Assembly: GCF_003385235.1 (NCBI RefSeq)
Contig: NZ_PQIA01000004.1
Location: 1-64,000 of the forward strand
Length of the DNA: 64,000 bases
Source of the DNA: Amycolatopsis circi
GTDB taxonomy: Bacteria; Actinomycetota; Actinomycetes; Mycobacteriales; Pseudonocardiaceae
Direction of reading: 5' to 3'
This document shows positions 18,257 through 27,050 of this stretch, piece by piece (positions within the stretch are counted from its first letter, which is position 1; each line of letters begins with the position of its first letter). The notes beneath the pieces are model-generated. The model worked only from the letters and a program-made list of their open reading frames with translations. It was not told where the DNA came from and made no database searches. The position numbers and the translations under genes are program-made.

Positions 18257-19477
18257 TCGGCGCAGCCTGGGCAACACCGCCAGCCACAGCAAAACAGTCG
18301 CGACTCCGTACGCCACGGTCATGGTCAGGCTCATCGACAACGGCGTAGTCCCGCCCAGCGACACCAGTGGCGCGACGATCGGCCCGATCGCGAACGACGA
18401 CGTGCCGAGGAGCGCCGCGGCGGTTCCGGCTCGTTGGCCGTGGTTCGCGAGGGCCAGCGCGTTGCCGTTCGCCTGCGTCGTGCCGCCTGCGAACATCAGC
18501 AGGGCCAACGGAATCAGCAACGCCGCCAGCCCGGCACCGAACAACACCGCCCCTAGCATGGTTAGCGCTGCCGCAGCGGTGAAGGTCGTGCCCAGTACGT
18601 ACATCCGGACCGGACCGGCGCGTCGTACCGCCGCTCGGTTCACCTGGGCGCCGAGCACCGACATCACCGCGTTCGCCGCGAAGCAGGCGCTGAACAGTTG
18701 TGGCGACAACGAGAATCCGTCCTGCAGCACGAAACTGATCGATGCCAGGTAGGTGAAGAAAGCCGCCCCGCCGCACGTGCTCACGAGAAGGAAGCCCAGG
18801 AACAGCCGGTCTTTCAGCAGCACTCGGAACTCGCCGCTGCCGCGTCGCCGATGTCGGGCCTCCGGTGGAAGGCTCTCCGGGAGCGCGGTCGCGGCGACGA
18901 GTAGCAATGCCGCGCCGATCCCGGCCAGGACGCCGAAGATGCCGCGCCATCCGATGATCGCCGCCAGTTGTCCGCCGATCACTGGTGCGACGATGGGGGC
19001 CAGCGCTCCGACGGTGGTCAGCAATGCCAGCAACCGCACCAATTCGACGCCTTCGGCGAGGTCTCGGGCGACGGCCAGTGACAGCACGATTCCGGCTGAG
19101 CCGCACAGTCCCTGAAGGAACCTCGCCGCGAGCAGGACTTCGATCGACGGCGAGAAGGCGCACACCACCGACAGCACGGTGAAAAGCGCGATTCCGGCCA
19201 GCAGCGGACGCCGCCTGCCGAACCGGTCGCTCAGCGGGCCCACGACGAGCTGACCGAAGGCGAGGCCGAGCATGCACACCGACATGGTCGCTTGTGCGAG
19301 GCTCTGTCCGGCGCGGAGATCGTCGGCTAGCCGGGGCAGGGCGGGCAGGTAGAGGTCCATCGAGATCGGTCCGAAGACCTCGAGCAGTCCCAGCACGACT
19401 GCCATCCGGAGCGCGCCTGGGCGTTTTTTCGGCAGCACCGGTTCGACCAGGCTCGCTTCCGGTTGGAGTCCCTTCAT
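18242..19477 (-). CDS. MFS drug exporter, Bcr/CflA type
   Basis: 411-aa major facilitator with 12 predicted helices. The motif A variant GPLSDRFGRRRPLL lies after helix 2 and the FGPISMDLYLPALP segment in helix 1 is diagnostic of the Bcr/CflA (DHA1) drug-proton antiporters. ATG 19477 is preferred; a GTG at 19513 in frame would overlap the upstream esterase stop by 11 bp. The close spacing suggests co-transcription with the two esterases. The export substrate cannot be predicted. Confidence 0.87.
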   Translation of the reverse strand: MKGLQPEASLVEPVLPKKRPGALRMAVVLGLLEVFGPISMDLYLPALPRLADDLRAGQSLAQATMSVCMLGLAFGQLVVGPLSDRFGRRRPLLAGIALFTVLSVVCAFSPSIEVLLAARFLQGLCGSAGIVLSLAVARDLAEGVELVRLLALLTTVGALAPIVAPVIGGQLAAIIGWRGIFGVLAGIGAALLLVAATALPESLPPEARHRRRGSGEFRVLLKDRLFLGFLLVSTCGGAAFFTYLASISFVLQDGFSLSPQLFSACFAANAVMSVLGAQVNRAAVRRAGPVRMYVLGTTFTAAAALTMLGAVLFGAGLAALLIPLALLMFAGGTTQANGNALALANHGQRAGTAAALLGTSSFAIGPIVAPLVSLGGTTPLSMSLTMTVAYGVATVLLWLAVLPRLRRSPAV

Positions 19478-19502
19478 CGCGCAGGAGCTTCGCGCCGTGG
19501 CT

Positions 19503-20477
19503 TCATCCGGCACGCAAGATCCGGCGCAGCCACGAAAGCCGGGTCGCGACCGCGGAACGGGAGACCTCGGCGTCGGGGGAGAAACCGGCGAATCCGTGGT
19601 AGCCGCCTGCCCAGACGTGCAGTTCCGCTTGTCCGCCGGTCGCCCAGATCCGCAGGGCGTATTCGGTCGTCTCGTCCCGGAAGATTTCCGCGGCGCCGAC
19701 GTCCAGGTACGCCGGTGGCAGGCCGGACAGATCGGCCATCCGTGCCGGGACCGCGTATGGCGAGGCCGCGTCCGTGCCTCGTGCCGGGCCGAGCAGGGCG
19801 TCCCAGCCGGTGTCGTTGTTGTTGCGGTCCCAGGCTCCGATTCCGTTGTATTGCTGGGTCGAGACCGATTCGTTGCGGTCGTCGAGCATCGGGCATGCCA
19901 GCAGTTGTCCGGCGATGGCTGGGCCGTTCCGGTCCCGCGCCAGGAGTGCCACGCCCGCGGCCAGGCCGCCGCCTGCGCTGGCGCCGGTGACGACGATGCG
20001 CGACGGGTCGATGCCGAGTTCGTCGGCGTGTTCGACTGTCCACAACAGACCGGCGTAGCAGTCTTCGACGGCGGCGGGGGCCGGGTTTTCCGGGGCGAGC
20101 CGGTATTCCACTGAGATGCCGACGGCGCCGAACTGCAGGACGTCGTCGACCAGGCCGTCCAGGCCGAAGAATCGGTTGCCCAGCACCATTCCGCCGCCGT
20201 GAATGCTGTACAGGGCGGGCGCGCTGGTGACGCCCGAGGCAGGGCGGACGACAGTGAGCACGATGTCCGGAGCGCCCTCGGGGCCGGGGACGGTGCGCTC
20301 GGTCAGTTCGACGGGGCGATCGCCGACGATCTGCTCGGCGGGCGGGATGATCGTCGCGAAATGGGCGCGGTTGGCCAGGATGGTGTCGGCGCGCAGCGGG
20401 ATCCGCTCGACCAGGTCGAGGAACGCGGCGAGACCGGGCTCCAGTTCCGGGTCGTAGGGCACGGGAGGGACGCTCAT
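19503..20477 (-). CDS. Alpha/beta hydrolase, hormone-sensitive-lipase family esterase
   Basis: 324-aa carboxylesterase. The oxyanion motif HGGG is at 93-96, nucleophile Ser167 in GASAGG, the acid Asp lies in the LDVGAAEIFRDE region, and the catalytic His is in GGYHGF near 295. It overlaps the paralogous esterase gene at 20474 by 4 nt (ATGA). The two share much sequence (YRLAPE, EDCYAGL, RIWATGGQAELHVWAG), so one arose by tandem duplication. Cytoplasmic; would hydrolyse short acyl esters. Confidence 0.9.
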   Translation of the reverse strand: MSVPPVPYDPELEPGLAAFLDLVERIPLRADTILANRAHFATIIPPAEQIVGDRPVELTERTVPGPEGAPDIVLTVVRPASGVTSAPALYSIHGGGMVLGNRFFGLDGLVDDVLQFGAVGISVEYRLAPENPAPAAVEDCYAGLLWTVEHADELGIDPSRIVVTGASAGGGLAAGVALLARDRNGPAIAGQLLACPMLDDRNESVSTQQYNGIGAWDRNNNDTGWDALLGPARGTDAASPYAVPARMADLSGLPPAYLDVGAAEIFRDETTEYALRIWATGGQAELHVWAGGYHGFAGFSPDAEVSRSAVATRLSWLRRILRAG

Positions 20478-21451
20478 TTCCCTGCCTTCCCGAGGATCCG
20501 GCGCAGCCAGGAGTTCCGGGTTTCGAGTGCGGCCTTGCTGATCGGCCAGTCCGGCACGTACATGTCGAAACCGTGGAAGGCGCCCGCCCAGACGTGCAGT
20601 TCGGCCTGTCCGCCGGTCGCCCAGATCCGCAGCGCGTACTCGGTGTCCTCGTCGCGGAACGGTTCCGCGCTGCCGACCTCGATGAACGCCGGAGGGAGTC
20701 CGGACAGATCGGTCGCGCGCGCTGGGGCGGCGTAGGGGGAGACGTAGTCGGTGCCGACCGCGTCGCCGAGCAGCGACTGCCAGCCTGCGAGGTTGGATTC
20801 CCTCGTCCAGGTGCCCAGGCCGGGGTACTGCTGGCTCGCGATCGTCGTGTTGCGGTCGTCGATCATCGGGCACAGCAGCAGTTGTCCGGCGATGGCGGGG
20901 CCGCCCCGGTCGCGGGCGAGCAGCGAGACCGCTGCGGCGAGTCCGCCGCCCGCGCTGCCGCCCATCACCACGACGCGCGACGGGTCGACGCCCAGTTCTT
21001 CCGCGTGCTCGACTGTCCACATCAGACCGGCGTAGCAGTCCTCGACCGGGGCGGGGTGCGGATGTTCGGGCGCGAGCCGGTATTCGACATTCACCGCTAC
21101 GACATTCAGCTCGAGCACCAGGGCCAGCAGCCGTCCGACATCCATGTTGCGGTTGCCGACCATCATGCCGCCGCCGTGGATGTTGTAGAGCACGGGGAGC
21201 GCGCCGTTGCTCTCGTGCGGGGACAGGATGGTGATTTCCAGGTCCGGCGCGCCTTCCGGGCCGGGGACGGTCTGCTCGACGACGGTGACCGGTGCGTCGC
21301 CGACGGCTTCCGCGGCGGGAGGGAACATCCCGGCCATCGCGCGGCGCAGGCCGGGGATCGTCTCGGGAGTGAACGGCGGGGCGTCGGCCGGGACGATCTC
21401 GGCGAGCGCGGGCTCGATCTCCGGGTCGAACGGGACGGGGCGATAGGTCAA
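20474..21451 (-). CDS. Alpha/beta hydrolase, hormone-sensitive-lipase family esterase
   Basis: 325-aa paralogue of the next gene. HGGG is at 92-95, Ser166 in GGSAGG, a C-terminal Asp is in EVGSAEPFRDED and His is in GAFHGF. It is first in an esterase-esterase-MFS run. The promoter would lie in the 28 bp between its start and the palindromic repeat, or the transcript enters from further up; spacing to the aldo-keto reductase gene is 106 bp with the repeat in between. Confidence 0.9.
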   Translation of the reverse strand: MTYRPVPFDPEIEPALAEIVPADAPPFTPETIPGLRRAMAGMFPPAAEAVGDAPVTVVEQTVPGPEGAPDLEITILSPHESNGALPVLYNIHGGGMMVGNRNMDVGRLLALVLELNVVAVNVEYRLAPEHPHPAPVEDCYAGLMWTVEHAEELGVDPSRVVVMGGSAGGGLAAAVSLLARDRGGPAIAGQLLLCPMIDDRNTTIASQQYPGLGTWTRESNLAGWQSLLGDAVGTDYVSPYAAPARATDLSGLPPAFIEVGSAEPFRDEDTEYALRIWATGGQAELHVWAGAFHGFDMYVPDWPISKAALETRNSWLRRILGKAGK

Positions 21452-21479
21452 GGCAGCCTCCTCGGGCGCGAGATTTGCG

Positions 21480-21534
21480 GTCCGTGAGGGGAACCCTGAG
21501 GGACTCTGATTCCCTCAGGGTTCCCCTCACGGAC
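21480..21534. repeat. Palindromic repeat, GAGGGGAACCCT subtype
   Basis: 24-bp arms (21480-21503, 21511-21534), 7-nt loop. Here it lies between two genes on the same strand and so may insulate the esterase operon from the catabolic cluster upstream. Confidence 0.88.
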
Positions 21535-21557
21535 GTGAAGACGGGGTAACCAGCGGC

Positions 21558-22523
21558 TCAGGGGCCTTCGGGATCGACGGCATCGCGGTCCGCCCAGAAC
21601 GGTTCCACCAGCGTGCGGATCTGCTCGGCCCCGACCTTCTCCACCAGTTCGACCGCGGCGAGATTGTCCTCCAGCTGCTCCATCCGGGTAGCGCCGAAGA
21701 GCGTCGTGACGTTCGCCGGATGCGTCAGCGTGAACGCGACCGCGAGCCGGGCCGCGCTCGTGCCGAGTTCCTCCGCGACCTTGACGACCTTGGGCGCGTC
21801 GCGGGTGATCCGCTTGCGGACGTCGCCGGGGTCGCGGCCGACCTCGCGGGTCAGCTTGGTGCGTCCGGCGAGGATGCCGCCTTCGAGGACGTCGGAGGCC
21901 TGCATGACGAAACCGTCGTCGAACAGCCGGGAGAACGGTTCGCCGTCCGGAATGGACCGTCGGCCGATGCTGTACTTCAGCTGCGCGATCTGCGGTCCGG
22001 GCACCTGCAGCGCCTCGGCGATTTCGCGCAGCCGCGCGATGTTCCCGGCAGACCAGTTGTTGACGCCCCACGCCCGGATCAGCCCGGAGCGGGTCAGCCC
22101 GGCGAGGTCTTCGACCAGGTCCTCCAAGGCGACGTCGTCGCGGCGCAGGTCGCCGAGGATCACCAGGTCCGCGACGTCGAAACCGCCGCGCAGGAACGCG
22201 TTTTCCAGCTGCGGGCGGAATCCCTGGTCGCCGAAGCCTTCGATCCACAGCTTCGCCGAGACCAGGTAGTCCTCGCGCGGGATGCGGGCGGCGCGGATGA
22301 TCGCGCTCCACAGCACGTCGGTGAAGACCGGCGGATGGCCGGGCATGCCGTAGACGCCGACGTCGAACAAGTTCACGCCGGCCTCGACCGCGGCGCGGAT
22401 CATCGCGACCGAATCGGCGAAGTCCATCCGGTCGTAGGTGTGCCACGACCCGAGCGAGAGCAGCGAAACGTCCAAACCGGACTTGCCGACCTTGCGGCGG
22501 GGCAGGGGCGAGGATGCGGACAC
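21558..22523 (-). CDS. Aldo-keto reductase lacking the canonical His
   Basis: 321-aa TIM-barrel oxidoreductase of the aldo-keto reductase superfamily. Three of the catalytic tetrad are seen: Asp54, Tyr58 (FDVGVYG) and Lys91 (SAKLW). The position that is His in the usual DLYLIH strand reads DLVILG here (Gly124). The C-terminal NADP-binding part is recognisable (GVNNWS, FGATRMEQLEDN). The paralogue at 26006 shows the same replacement. It is the last gene of a minus-strand pair with the Zn-alcohol dehydrogenase, 34 bp away. Confidence 0.85.
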   Translation of the reverse strand: MSASSPLPRRKVGKSGLDVSLLSLGSWHTYDRMDFADSVAMIRAAVEAGVNLFDVGVYGMPGHPPVFTDVLWSAIIRAARIPREDYLVSAKLWIEGFGDQGFRPQLENAFLRGGFDVADLVILGDLRRDDVALEDLVEDLAGLTRSGLIRAWGVNNWSAGNIARLREIAEALQVPGPQIAQLKYSIGRRSIPDGEPFSRLFDDGFVMQASDVLEGGILAGRTKLTREVGRDPGDVRKRITRDAPKVVKVAEELGTSAARLAVAFTLTHPANVTTLFGATRMEQLEDNLAAVELVEKVGAEQIRTLVEPFWADRDAVDPEGP

Positions 22524-22557
22524 GAGACCTCCTTGGCTCGTAAAGGGAAAGGGACGA

Positions 22558-23667
22558 TCAGGGAAGACGCGGGTCGACGACGGCTTTCGTCTCGTCGAGC
22601 CGGTGCATGGCCTCGATCCGCTCGCTCGCGCCGGACAGTCCGACCGGGCTGCCGAACAGCCGGTCCCACGGCATCCGAGTGGCGAACGAACCGAAGAATT
22701 CGATCGCGTGGTGGTAGTCGGCGATGTCGCCGTTGAGCGAACCGACGACGGTCAGTTCCTTGCCCATCACCGTGCCGAGCGGGACCGGCGTCGGCTCCGG
22801 CCCGGTGCTGCCGACGATCACGACCCGGCCGCGCTGTGCCGCCATCGCGACCGCCTCGCGGCCGATTGACGGTGCACCGGCGAAGTCCAGGACCAGGTCG
22901 CCGCCGTGGCCGCCGGTCAGTTCGGTGACGCGCTCGACGATCGCGTCGGAGCCGCCCGCGACCTCGACCACCTCGTCGGCACCGAACTCCTTCGCCAGCT
23001 CCAGCCGTGCCGCGGGAGCGCCGACAGTGATGACGCTGCCCGCCCCGCTGAGGTGCGCGACCGCAGTCGCGAACAAGCCCAGCGCGCCGGATCCCTGCAC
23101 CACCACGCGAGATCCGGGCCGGACGCCGCCGACCCGGTCGAACGCGCGCAGCACGGTTTTCGCCGCACATCCGGCCATCGCGGCCCAGGTGTCGGGCACC
23201 TCGGCAGGCAGCAGGAGCTTCGCCGCGCCCGGGACGACGTAGGCGTATTCGCACAATCCGGCGATCGCGAACGGCGCGACGTCGGATCGCTGCAGGAAAC
23301 CGTAACCGCGCCGGGAACACGCGACCGGTTCGCGCAGCACGGTGCAGCCGTAACACTCGCCGCACGTCGATTCCGACCAGCCGATCCGGGACCCGACCGT
23401 GACCTCGCGGCCGAGCGCGTCGCGCGTGTCCGGTCCGGCCGCCACCACTTCGCCGGCCATTTCGTGGCCCAGCACCATCGGCAGCATGCCCGGGAAACTC
23501 ATTTTCCCGGACCAGATCTCCACGTCCGTGCCGCACAGCGTCGCGCACGAGACGCGCACCAGCGCCGCGCCCGCTTCGAGTTCGGCCGGCAGCGGGAGTT
23601 CGGTCAGCTCCAGCGGCGCGCCGTGCTCGGTCAGCACCGCGGCGCGGGTGGAAGTCGGGACGGTCAT
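22558..23667 (-). CDS. Zinc-dependent alcohol dehydrogenase
   Basis: 369-aa MDR-family dehydrogenase. Catalytic zinc ligands Cys45 (CGTD), His68/Glu69 (GHE) and Cys near 170 are present. The structural zinc loop has Cys102, 105, 108 and 117. The Rossmann motif VQGSGALGLFA lies at about 189-199. It would oxidise an alcohol to aldehyde or ketone with NAD(P). The shared 24-bp promoter motif, minus-oriented, lies at 23716-23739, 49 bp upstream. The divergent neighbour is the amidohydrolase. Confidence 0.9.
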   Translation of the reverse strand: MTVPTSTRAAVLTEHGAPLELTELPLPAELEAGAALVRVSCATLCGTDVEIWSGKMSFPGMLPMVLGHEMAGEVVAAGPDTRDALGREVTVGSRIGWSESTCGECYGCTVLREPVACSRRGYGFLQRSDVAPFAIAGLCEYAYVVPGAAKLLLPAEVPDTWAAMAGCAAKTVLRAFDRVGGVRPGSRVVVQGSGALGLFATAVAHLSGAGSVITVGAPAARLELAKEFGADEVVEVAGGSDAIVERVTELTGGHGGDLVLDFAGAPSIGREAVAMAAQRGRVVIVGSTGPEPTPVPLGTVMGKELTVVGSLNGDIADYHHAIEFFGSFATRMPWDRLFGSPVGLSGASERIEAMHRLDETKAVVDPRLP

Positions 23668-23715
23668 GGGAAACCTTTCCGGGGACTGGCGGGCCCGGGA
23701 GGGCCGTGTGATGGG

Positions 23716-23739
23716 TTAGTCTACGGACGTCGACAAAAA
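23716..23739 (-). promoter_or_regulatory. Shared promoter/operator motif, copy 1
   Basis: Minus-strand TTTTTGTCGACGTC followed by CGTAGACTAA, 23 of 24 positions identical to the copy at 26975. TAGACT fits a -10 box, so GTCGAC would lie between -35 and -10 of the dehydrogenase promoter. The amidohydrolase start on the other strand is 33 bp away, so the site may control both. Confidence 0.75.
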
Positions 23740-23771
23740 TGTCGAGTCCCCGAATCCCTCCAGGAGCGCCT

Positions 23772-25133
23772 GTGCCGACCTCAGTTGCGGATCTCGTCTT
23801 GCGGGCAGCGGCGGTGCACACCATGGCCGGCGCCGCGCCCGCGACCGCGCTGGCCGTGCGGGACGGACGCGTGCTTCGTGCCGGAACCGACGCCGACGTG
23901 CGGGAGCTGATCGGCCCCGGCACGTTGGTGCTCGACCTCGGCGACCGCGCGGTCCTGCCGGGCATCAACGACGCGCACCTGCACGGCGCCTGGCTCGGCG
24001 CGCTGTGGCCGGACACCCTCTTCGCCGACGACGGCGCGCCCGGACCCGGCCCGGAAAAGCCGCTGCGCACCGCCGCCGAACGCCGGGCGGCCATCCTCCG
24101 CGCGGGCGAAATCCTTGCCGCGCTGGGCATTACGAGCTACACCGAGCCTGGTCTCGGACCGGGGGAGGACAACGGGCACATCGGCGCGTTCGGCATGTCC
24201 GTCGTCGAGCAGTACCGCGAGCTGGCCGCCGAAGGACTGCTGCGCGCGCGGGTGACCGCGCTCTGGCTGTACGGCGAACTCGACGGGCCGAGCACGTTCG
24301 AGAACTTCCGCACCGGACTGGCCACAGTGGACGGACCAGGCCCGGACCCGCGCCGGCTGAACTTCCGCGGGGTCAAGATCTTCGCCGACGGCATCCCGCC
24401 GATGCACTCGGCCTACACCCACCACTGCTACGCCGACGGCAGCCACGCCCACCTGCTGGTCGGAGGCGCGGACGACCCGGAGCGCGAGGAGAACTTCACC
24501 CGGATGGTCCGCACCGCGCACGAGGCCGGTCTGCAGGTCGGTGTGCACGCGACGGGCGACCGCGCGATCGAGCTGATGCTGGACGCCGTCGAGCAGGCTC
24601 GGGAGGAACGCGACGTCGACCTCGGCCACTACGTCATCCACGGCGACCTGGTGAGCGCGGCGCAGCTCAAGCGGATGGCCCGGCTGGGGGTCGGGCTGTC
24701 CGCCCAGGCCGGGATCGCCGTGCGGACCGCCGGAGTGGTCGACGCGGCGCTCGGGCCGGGCAGTTCGGCGACCGCGTGGCCGTTGCAGGAGGCGCTCGAC
24801 GCTGGGATCCCGCTCTGCCTGACGTCCGACGCTCCGGTGCTGCCGCCGGACTGGCGGAAGGAAATCGCCGCCGCCGACCAGTGGATGGGCCCGGCCGAGG
24901 ACGTGCGGCAGCGGATGGAAACTCTGCTTCGCTGCTACACCGTGCACCCGGCCCAGCAGGACGGTGCCGCTTCGTGGAAGGGGACGCTCGAACCGGGGAT
25001 GGCGGCTGATCTGTGCGTGCTGTCCGCGGATCCGTTGACGGTGACCCCCGCCGAGCTGCCCGAGGTCGAGGTCGACCTGACTGTCCTGGGTGGACAGATC
25101 GTCTTCGAGCGCTCGCCCGGAACGATCGCCTAA
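23772..25133 (+). CDS. YtcJ-like metal-dependent amidohydrolase
   Basis: 453-aa amidohydrolase-superfamily enzyme with split beta-sandwich and TIM barrel. Metal ligands: HLH at 69-71 (NDAHLHG), Lys in GVKIFADG, His in VHATGDRA and in YVIHGD, and Asp in LTSDAP. GTG 23772 has AGGAG 6 nt before; the open frame starts earlier at 23739. It would hydrolyse an amide, carbamate or ester; close relatives deacylate N-formimino or exo-amide compounds. It is divergent from the alcohol dehydrogenase and ends against a palindromic terminator. Confidence 0.87.
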   Translation: MPTSVADLVLRAAAVHTMAGAAPATALAVRDGRVLRAGTDADVRELIGPGTLVLDLGDRAVLPGINDAHLHGAWLGALWPDTLFADDGAPGPGPEKPLRTAAERRAAILRAGEILAALGITSYTEPGLGPGEDNGHIGAFGMSVVEQYRELAAEGLLRARVTALWLYGELDGPSTFENFRTGLATVDGPGPDPRRLNFRGVKIFADGIPPMHSAYTHHCYADGSHAHLLVGGADDPEREENFTRMVRTAHEAGLQVGVHATGDRAIELMLDAVEQAREERDVDLGHYVIHGDLVSAAQLKRMARLGVGLSAQAGIAVRTAGVVDAALGPGSSATAWPLQEALDAGIPLCLTSDAPVLPPDWRKEIAAADQWMGPAEDVRQRMETLLRCYTVHPAQQDGAASWKGTLEPGMAADLCVLSADPLTVTPAELPEVEVDLTVLGGQIVFERSPGTIA

Positions 25134-25190
25134 CGTCCGTGAAGGACTCCTTGAGGGAATCAGATTCCCTTGAGGAGTCCTTCACGGACG
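25134..25190. repeat. Palindromic repeat, GAAGGACTCC subtype
   Basis: Arms of about 25 bp with two mismatches around a 7-nt loop, between the convergent amidohydrolase and SDR genes. Same subtype as 10816-10866. Confidence 0.85.
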
Positions 25191-25196
25191 GCTGGC

Positions 25197-25919
25197 TCAG
25201 GTGAGCAGCTGGCCGCCGTCGACCGGGAGGCTGGTGCCGGTGATGTGGGCGGCGGCCGGGCTCGCCAGGAACACCACTGCGGCGGCGACGTCCTCGACCG
25301 CGGCCATCCGGCCGTCCGGGATCCGCGCCACCCACGCGTCGTGGGCGGGCGATCCGGGCGGCATGGCGGCGGCGAGCATCGGCGTGGCGACCGGGCCGGG
25401 GGCGACGGCGTTGACCCGGATCTTGTGTTCGGCCAACTCGATCGCCGCCCAGCGGGTCAGCGCGTCCACCGCCGCCTTGCTGCTTTCGTAACCTCCCATT
25501 CCCGGCGTCGGCTGCCGCCCGCCGATCGAGGACAGGTTCACCACGACGCCCGGCTCGGCGCGTTCGACCATCCGGCGGGCGACCAGCTGCGTCATCAGGA
25601 AAGTGCCGTGCACGTTGGTCGAGAGAATGCGCAGCAGGTCCGCGCCAGGAAGATCCAGCAACCGGCCGTGGACGCTGAGCAGACCGGCGTTGTTGACCAG
25701 GACGTCGACCGGGCCGACCTCGTCGAGCGCGGCGGAGATCGCGGCCTCGTCGGTGATGTCGAGCCGGATTCCGCGCCCGCCAACCGGTTTGGCGGCTTCT
25801 TCGGCGCCGTCGAGGTCGGCGAGCACCACGGCGTCGCCGGCCTGGGCGAAGGCGGCGCCGATCGCGCGGCCGATGCCGCCGGCACCTCCGGTGATCAGCA
25901 CGGTACGGGCAGCGGGCAT
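25197..25919 (-). CDS. Short-chain dehydrogenase/reductase
   Basis: 240-aa classical SDR. GGAGGIG is at 11-17, acidic Asp in ADLDG after the second strand favours NAD(H), NNAG at 76-79, Ser130, Tyr144/Lys148 (YESSK), and the typical C-terminal GTSLPVDGG. It is divergent from the aldo-keto reductase at 26006 with the 86-bp region carrying motif copy 2. Part of the co-regulated cluster; substrate unknown. Confidence 0.9.
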   Translation of the reverse strand: MPAARTVLITGGAGGIGRAIGAAFAQAGDAVVLADLDGAEEAAKPVGGRGIRLDITDEAAISAALDEVGPVDVLVNNAGLLSVHGRLLDLPGADLLRILSTNVHGTFLMTQLVARRMVERAEPGVVVNLSSIGGRQPTPGMGGYESSKAAVDALTRWAAIELAEHKIRVNAVAPGPVATPMLAAAMPPGSPAHDAWVARIPDGRMAAVEDVAAAVVFLASPAAAHITGTSLPVDGGQLLT

Positions 25920-25957
25920 CGTCGTTTCCTTTCGCCGGGAGCGGGGTACGCGGGCTT

Positions 25958-25983
25958 ATAGTATACAAGCGTAGAAAATAAAT
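25958..25983 (+). promoter_or_regulatory. Shared promoter/operator motif, copy 2 (diverged)
   Basis: TATAGTATACAAGCGTAGAA in the SDR/AKR divergent region. It keeps GTnnAC-N3-CGTAGA in the register of the other three copies but differs in GTATAC and after CGTAGA. AGTATACAA also fits the T.GT..AC.A half symmetry of GntR/FadR-type sites. Confidence 0.5.
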
Positions 25984-26005
25984 CCCTTGAATCGCAGGAG
26001 GAATC

Positions 26006-26962
26006 GTGGCGACGGATCGACCTGGACTGGGCCCGGCGTTCCCGCGCGTGCCGGCGTTGTCGCTCGGCTCGTGGAACACCTGGGACCGGATGGAGTTCGG
26101 CGACGCGGTGGCGCTGATCGCCCGCGCGGCCGAACTCGGGTACGCCTTCTTCGACGTCGCGCACTACGACATGGGTCCGCACGCCGAGGGCTCCACGACC
26201 GATCAGATCTTCGGCCGCGCGGTGCGCGAAGCCGGTCTCGCCCGCGAAGATTGGCTCTACTGCGGGAAACTCTGGCTCTGGGACTACCCGAATGTCGGCT
26301 TCACGCAGCAGATGAACACCTCGCTGGAACGCGTCGGCGTCGAGTCGGCCGATGTGGTCGTGGTCGGTGACTACTTCGGCGAAATCGACCTCGAACGCGT
26401 CGTCGCGGACGTCGCGGAGCAGATTGAAGCTGGCCGGTTCCGCGCGTGGGGCGTGAACAATTGGCGCATTGACGATCTGCGCAAAGCTTTTGACATTGCG
26501 CGCAAACGTGGTTTGGCGCCGCCGGTTTTCGCGCAGCTCAAGTACGGGCTGGCGCGGCGGTCGATGGCCGAGGGCGAGTTCTACGCGCCGCTGTTCGCTT
26601 CCGGGCAGCTGACCTTGCAGGCGTCGGACATTTTCGAAGGCGGCCTCCTGGTTGGGAATCTAAAGCCGAACCGCAAGATCGGCGCGGACGTCGGCGGCAT
26701 CCGGGAGAAGATCGCCGGTGCCTGGCCGACCGTGCGGAAGATCGCCGCCGAACTCGACGCGTCGCCCGCGCAGCTGGGAATTGCCTTCTGCCTGGCCAAT
26801 CCCGCGACCGCGAACGTCCTCGTGGGCGTATCGCGGCAGGCGCAGCTGGAGGACAACGCGGGTGCGATCGCCTTGCTGGAACGCGTCGGCGCGGACCGGA
26901 TTCGCGAGCTGACGAGGGAACTGTGGCTCGACCGCGAGGTCGCCGCCGACGGAACCTGGTGA
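26006..26962 (+). CDS. Aldo-keto reductase lacking the canonical His
   Basis: 318-aa paralogue of the aldo-keto reductase at 21558. Asp50, Tyr54 (FDVAHYD) and Lys88 (CGKLW) are present; the usual DLYLIH strand reads DVVVVG, with Gly121 where His is expected. Shared stretches include RAWGVNNW, QLKYG and RRSM. GTG start with GCAGGAGG just before. It faces the SDR gene across motif copy 2. Two such enzymes flanking one cluster suggest successive or stereo-opposite steps on the same compound. Confidence 0.86.
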   Translation: MATDRPGLGPAFPRVPALSLGSWNTWDRMEFGDAVALIARAAELGYAFFDVAHYDMGPHAEGSTTDQIFGRAVREAGLAREDWLYCGKLWLWDYPNVGFTQQMNTSLERVGVESADVVVVGDYFGEIDLERVVADVAEQIEAGRFRAWGVNNWRIDDLRKAFDIARKRGLAPPVFAQLKYGLARRSMAEGEFYAPLFASGQLTLQASDIFEGGLLVGNLKPNRKIGADVGGIREKIAGAWPTVRKIAAELDASPAQLGIAFCLANPATANVLVGVSRQAQLEDNAGAIALLERVGADRIRELTRELWLDREVAADGTW

Positions 26963-26974
26963 AGGGGCTGGTGT

Positions 26975-26998
26975 TTTTTGTCGACGTGCGTAGACTAA
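26975..26998 (+). promoter_or_regulatory. Shared promoter/operator motif, copy 3
   Basis: TTTTTGTCGACGTG followed by CGTAGACTAA, 53 bp upstream of the methyltransferase-like start. The -10 box is TAGACT (26991-26996). The site sits directly after the aldo-keto reductase stop, so the next gene has its own promoter. Confidence 0.75.
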
Positions 26999-27050
26999 AG
27001 CTCCCCGGGGTGCCCGGAGAGGCATCCCCGACGCCGTGAGGAGCCGCCAC

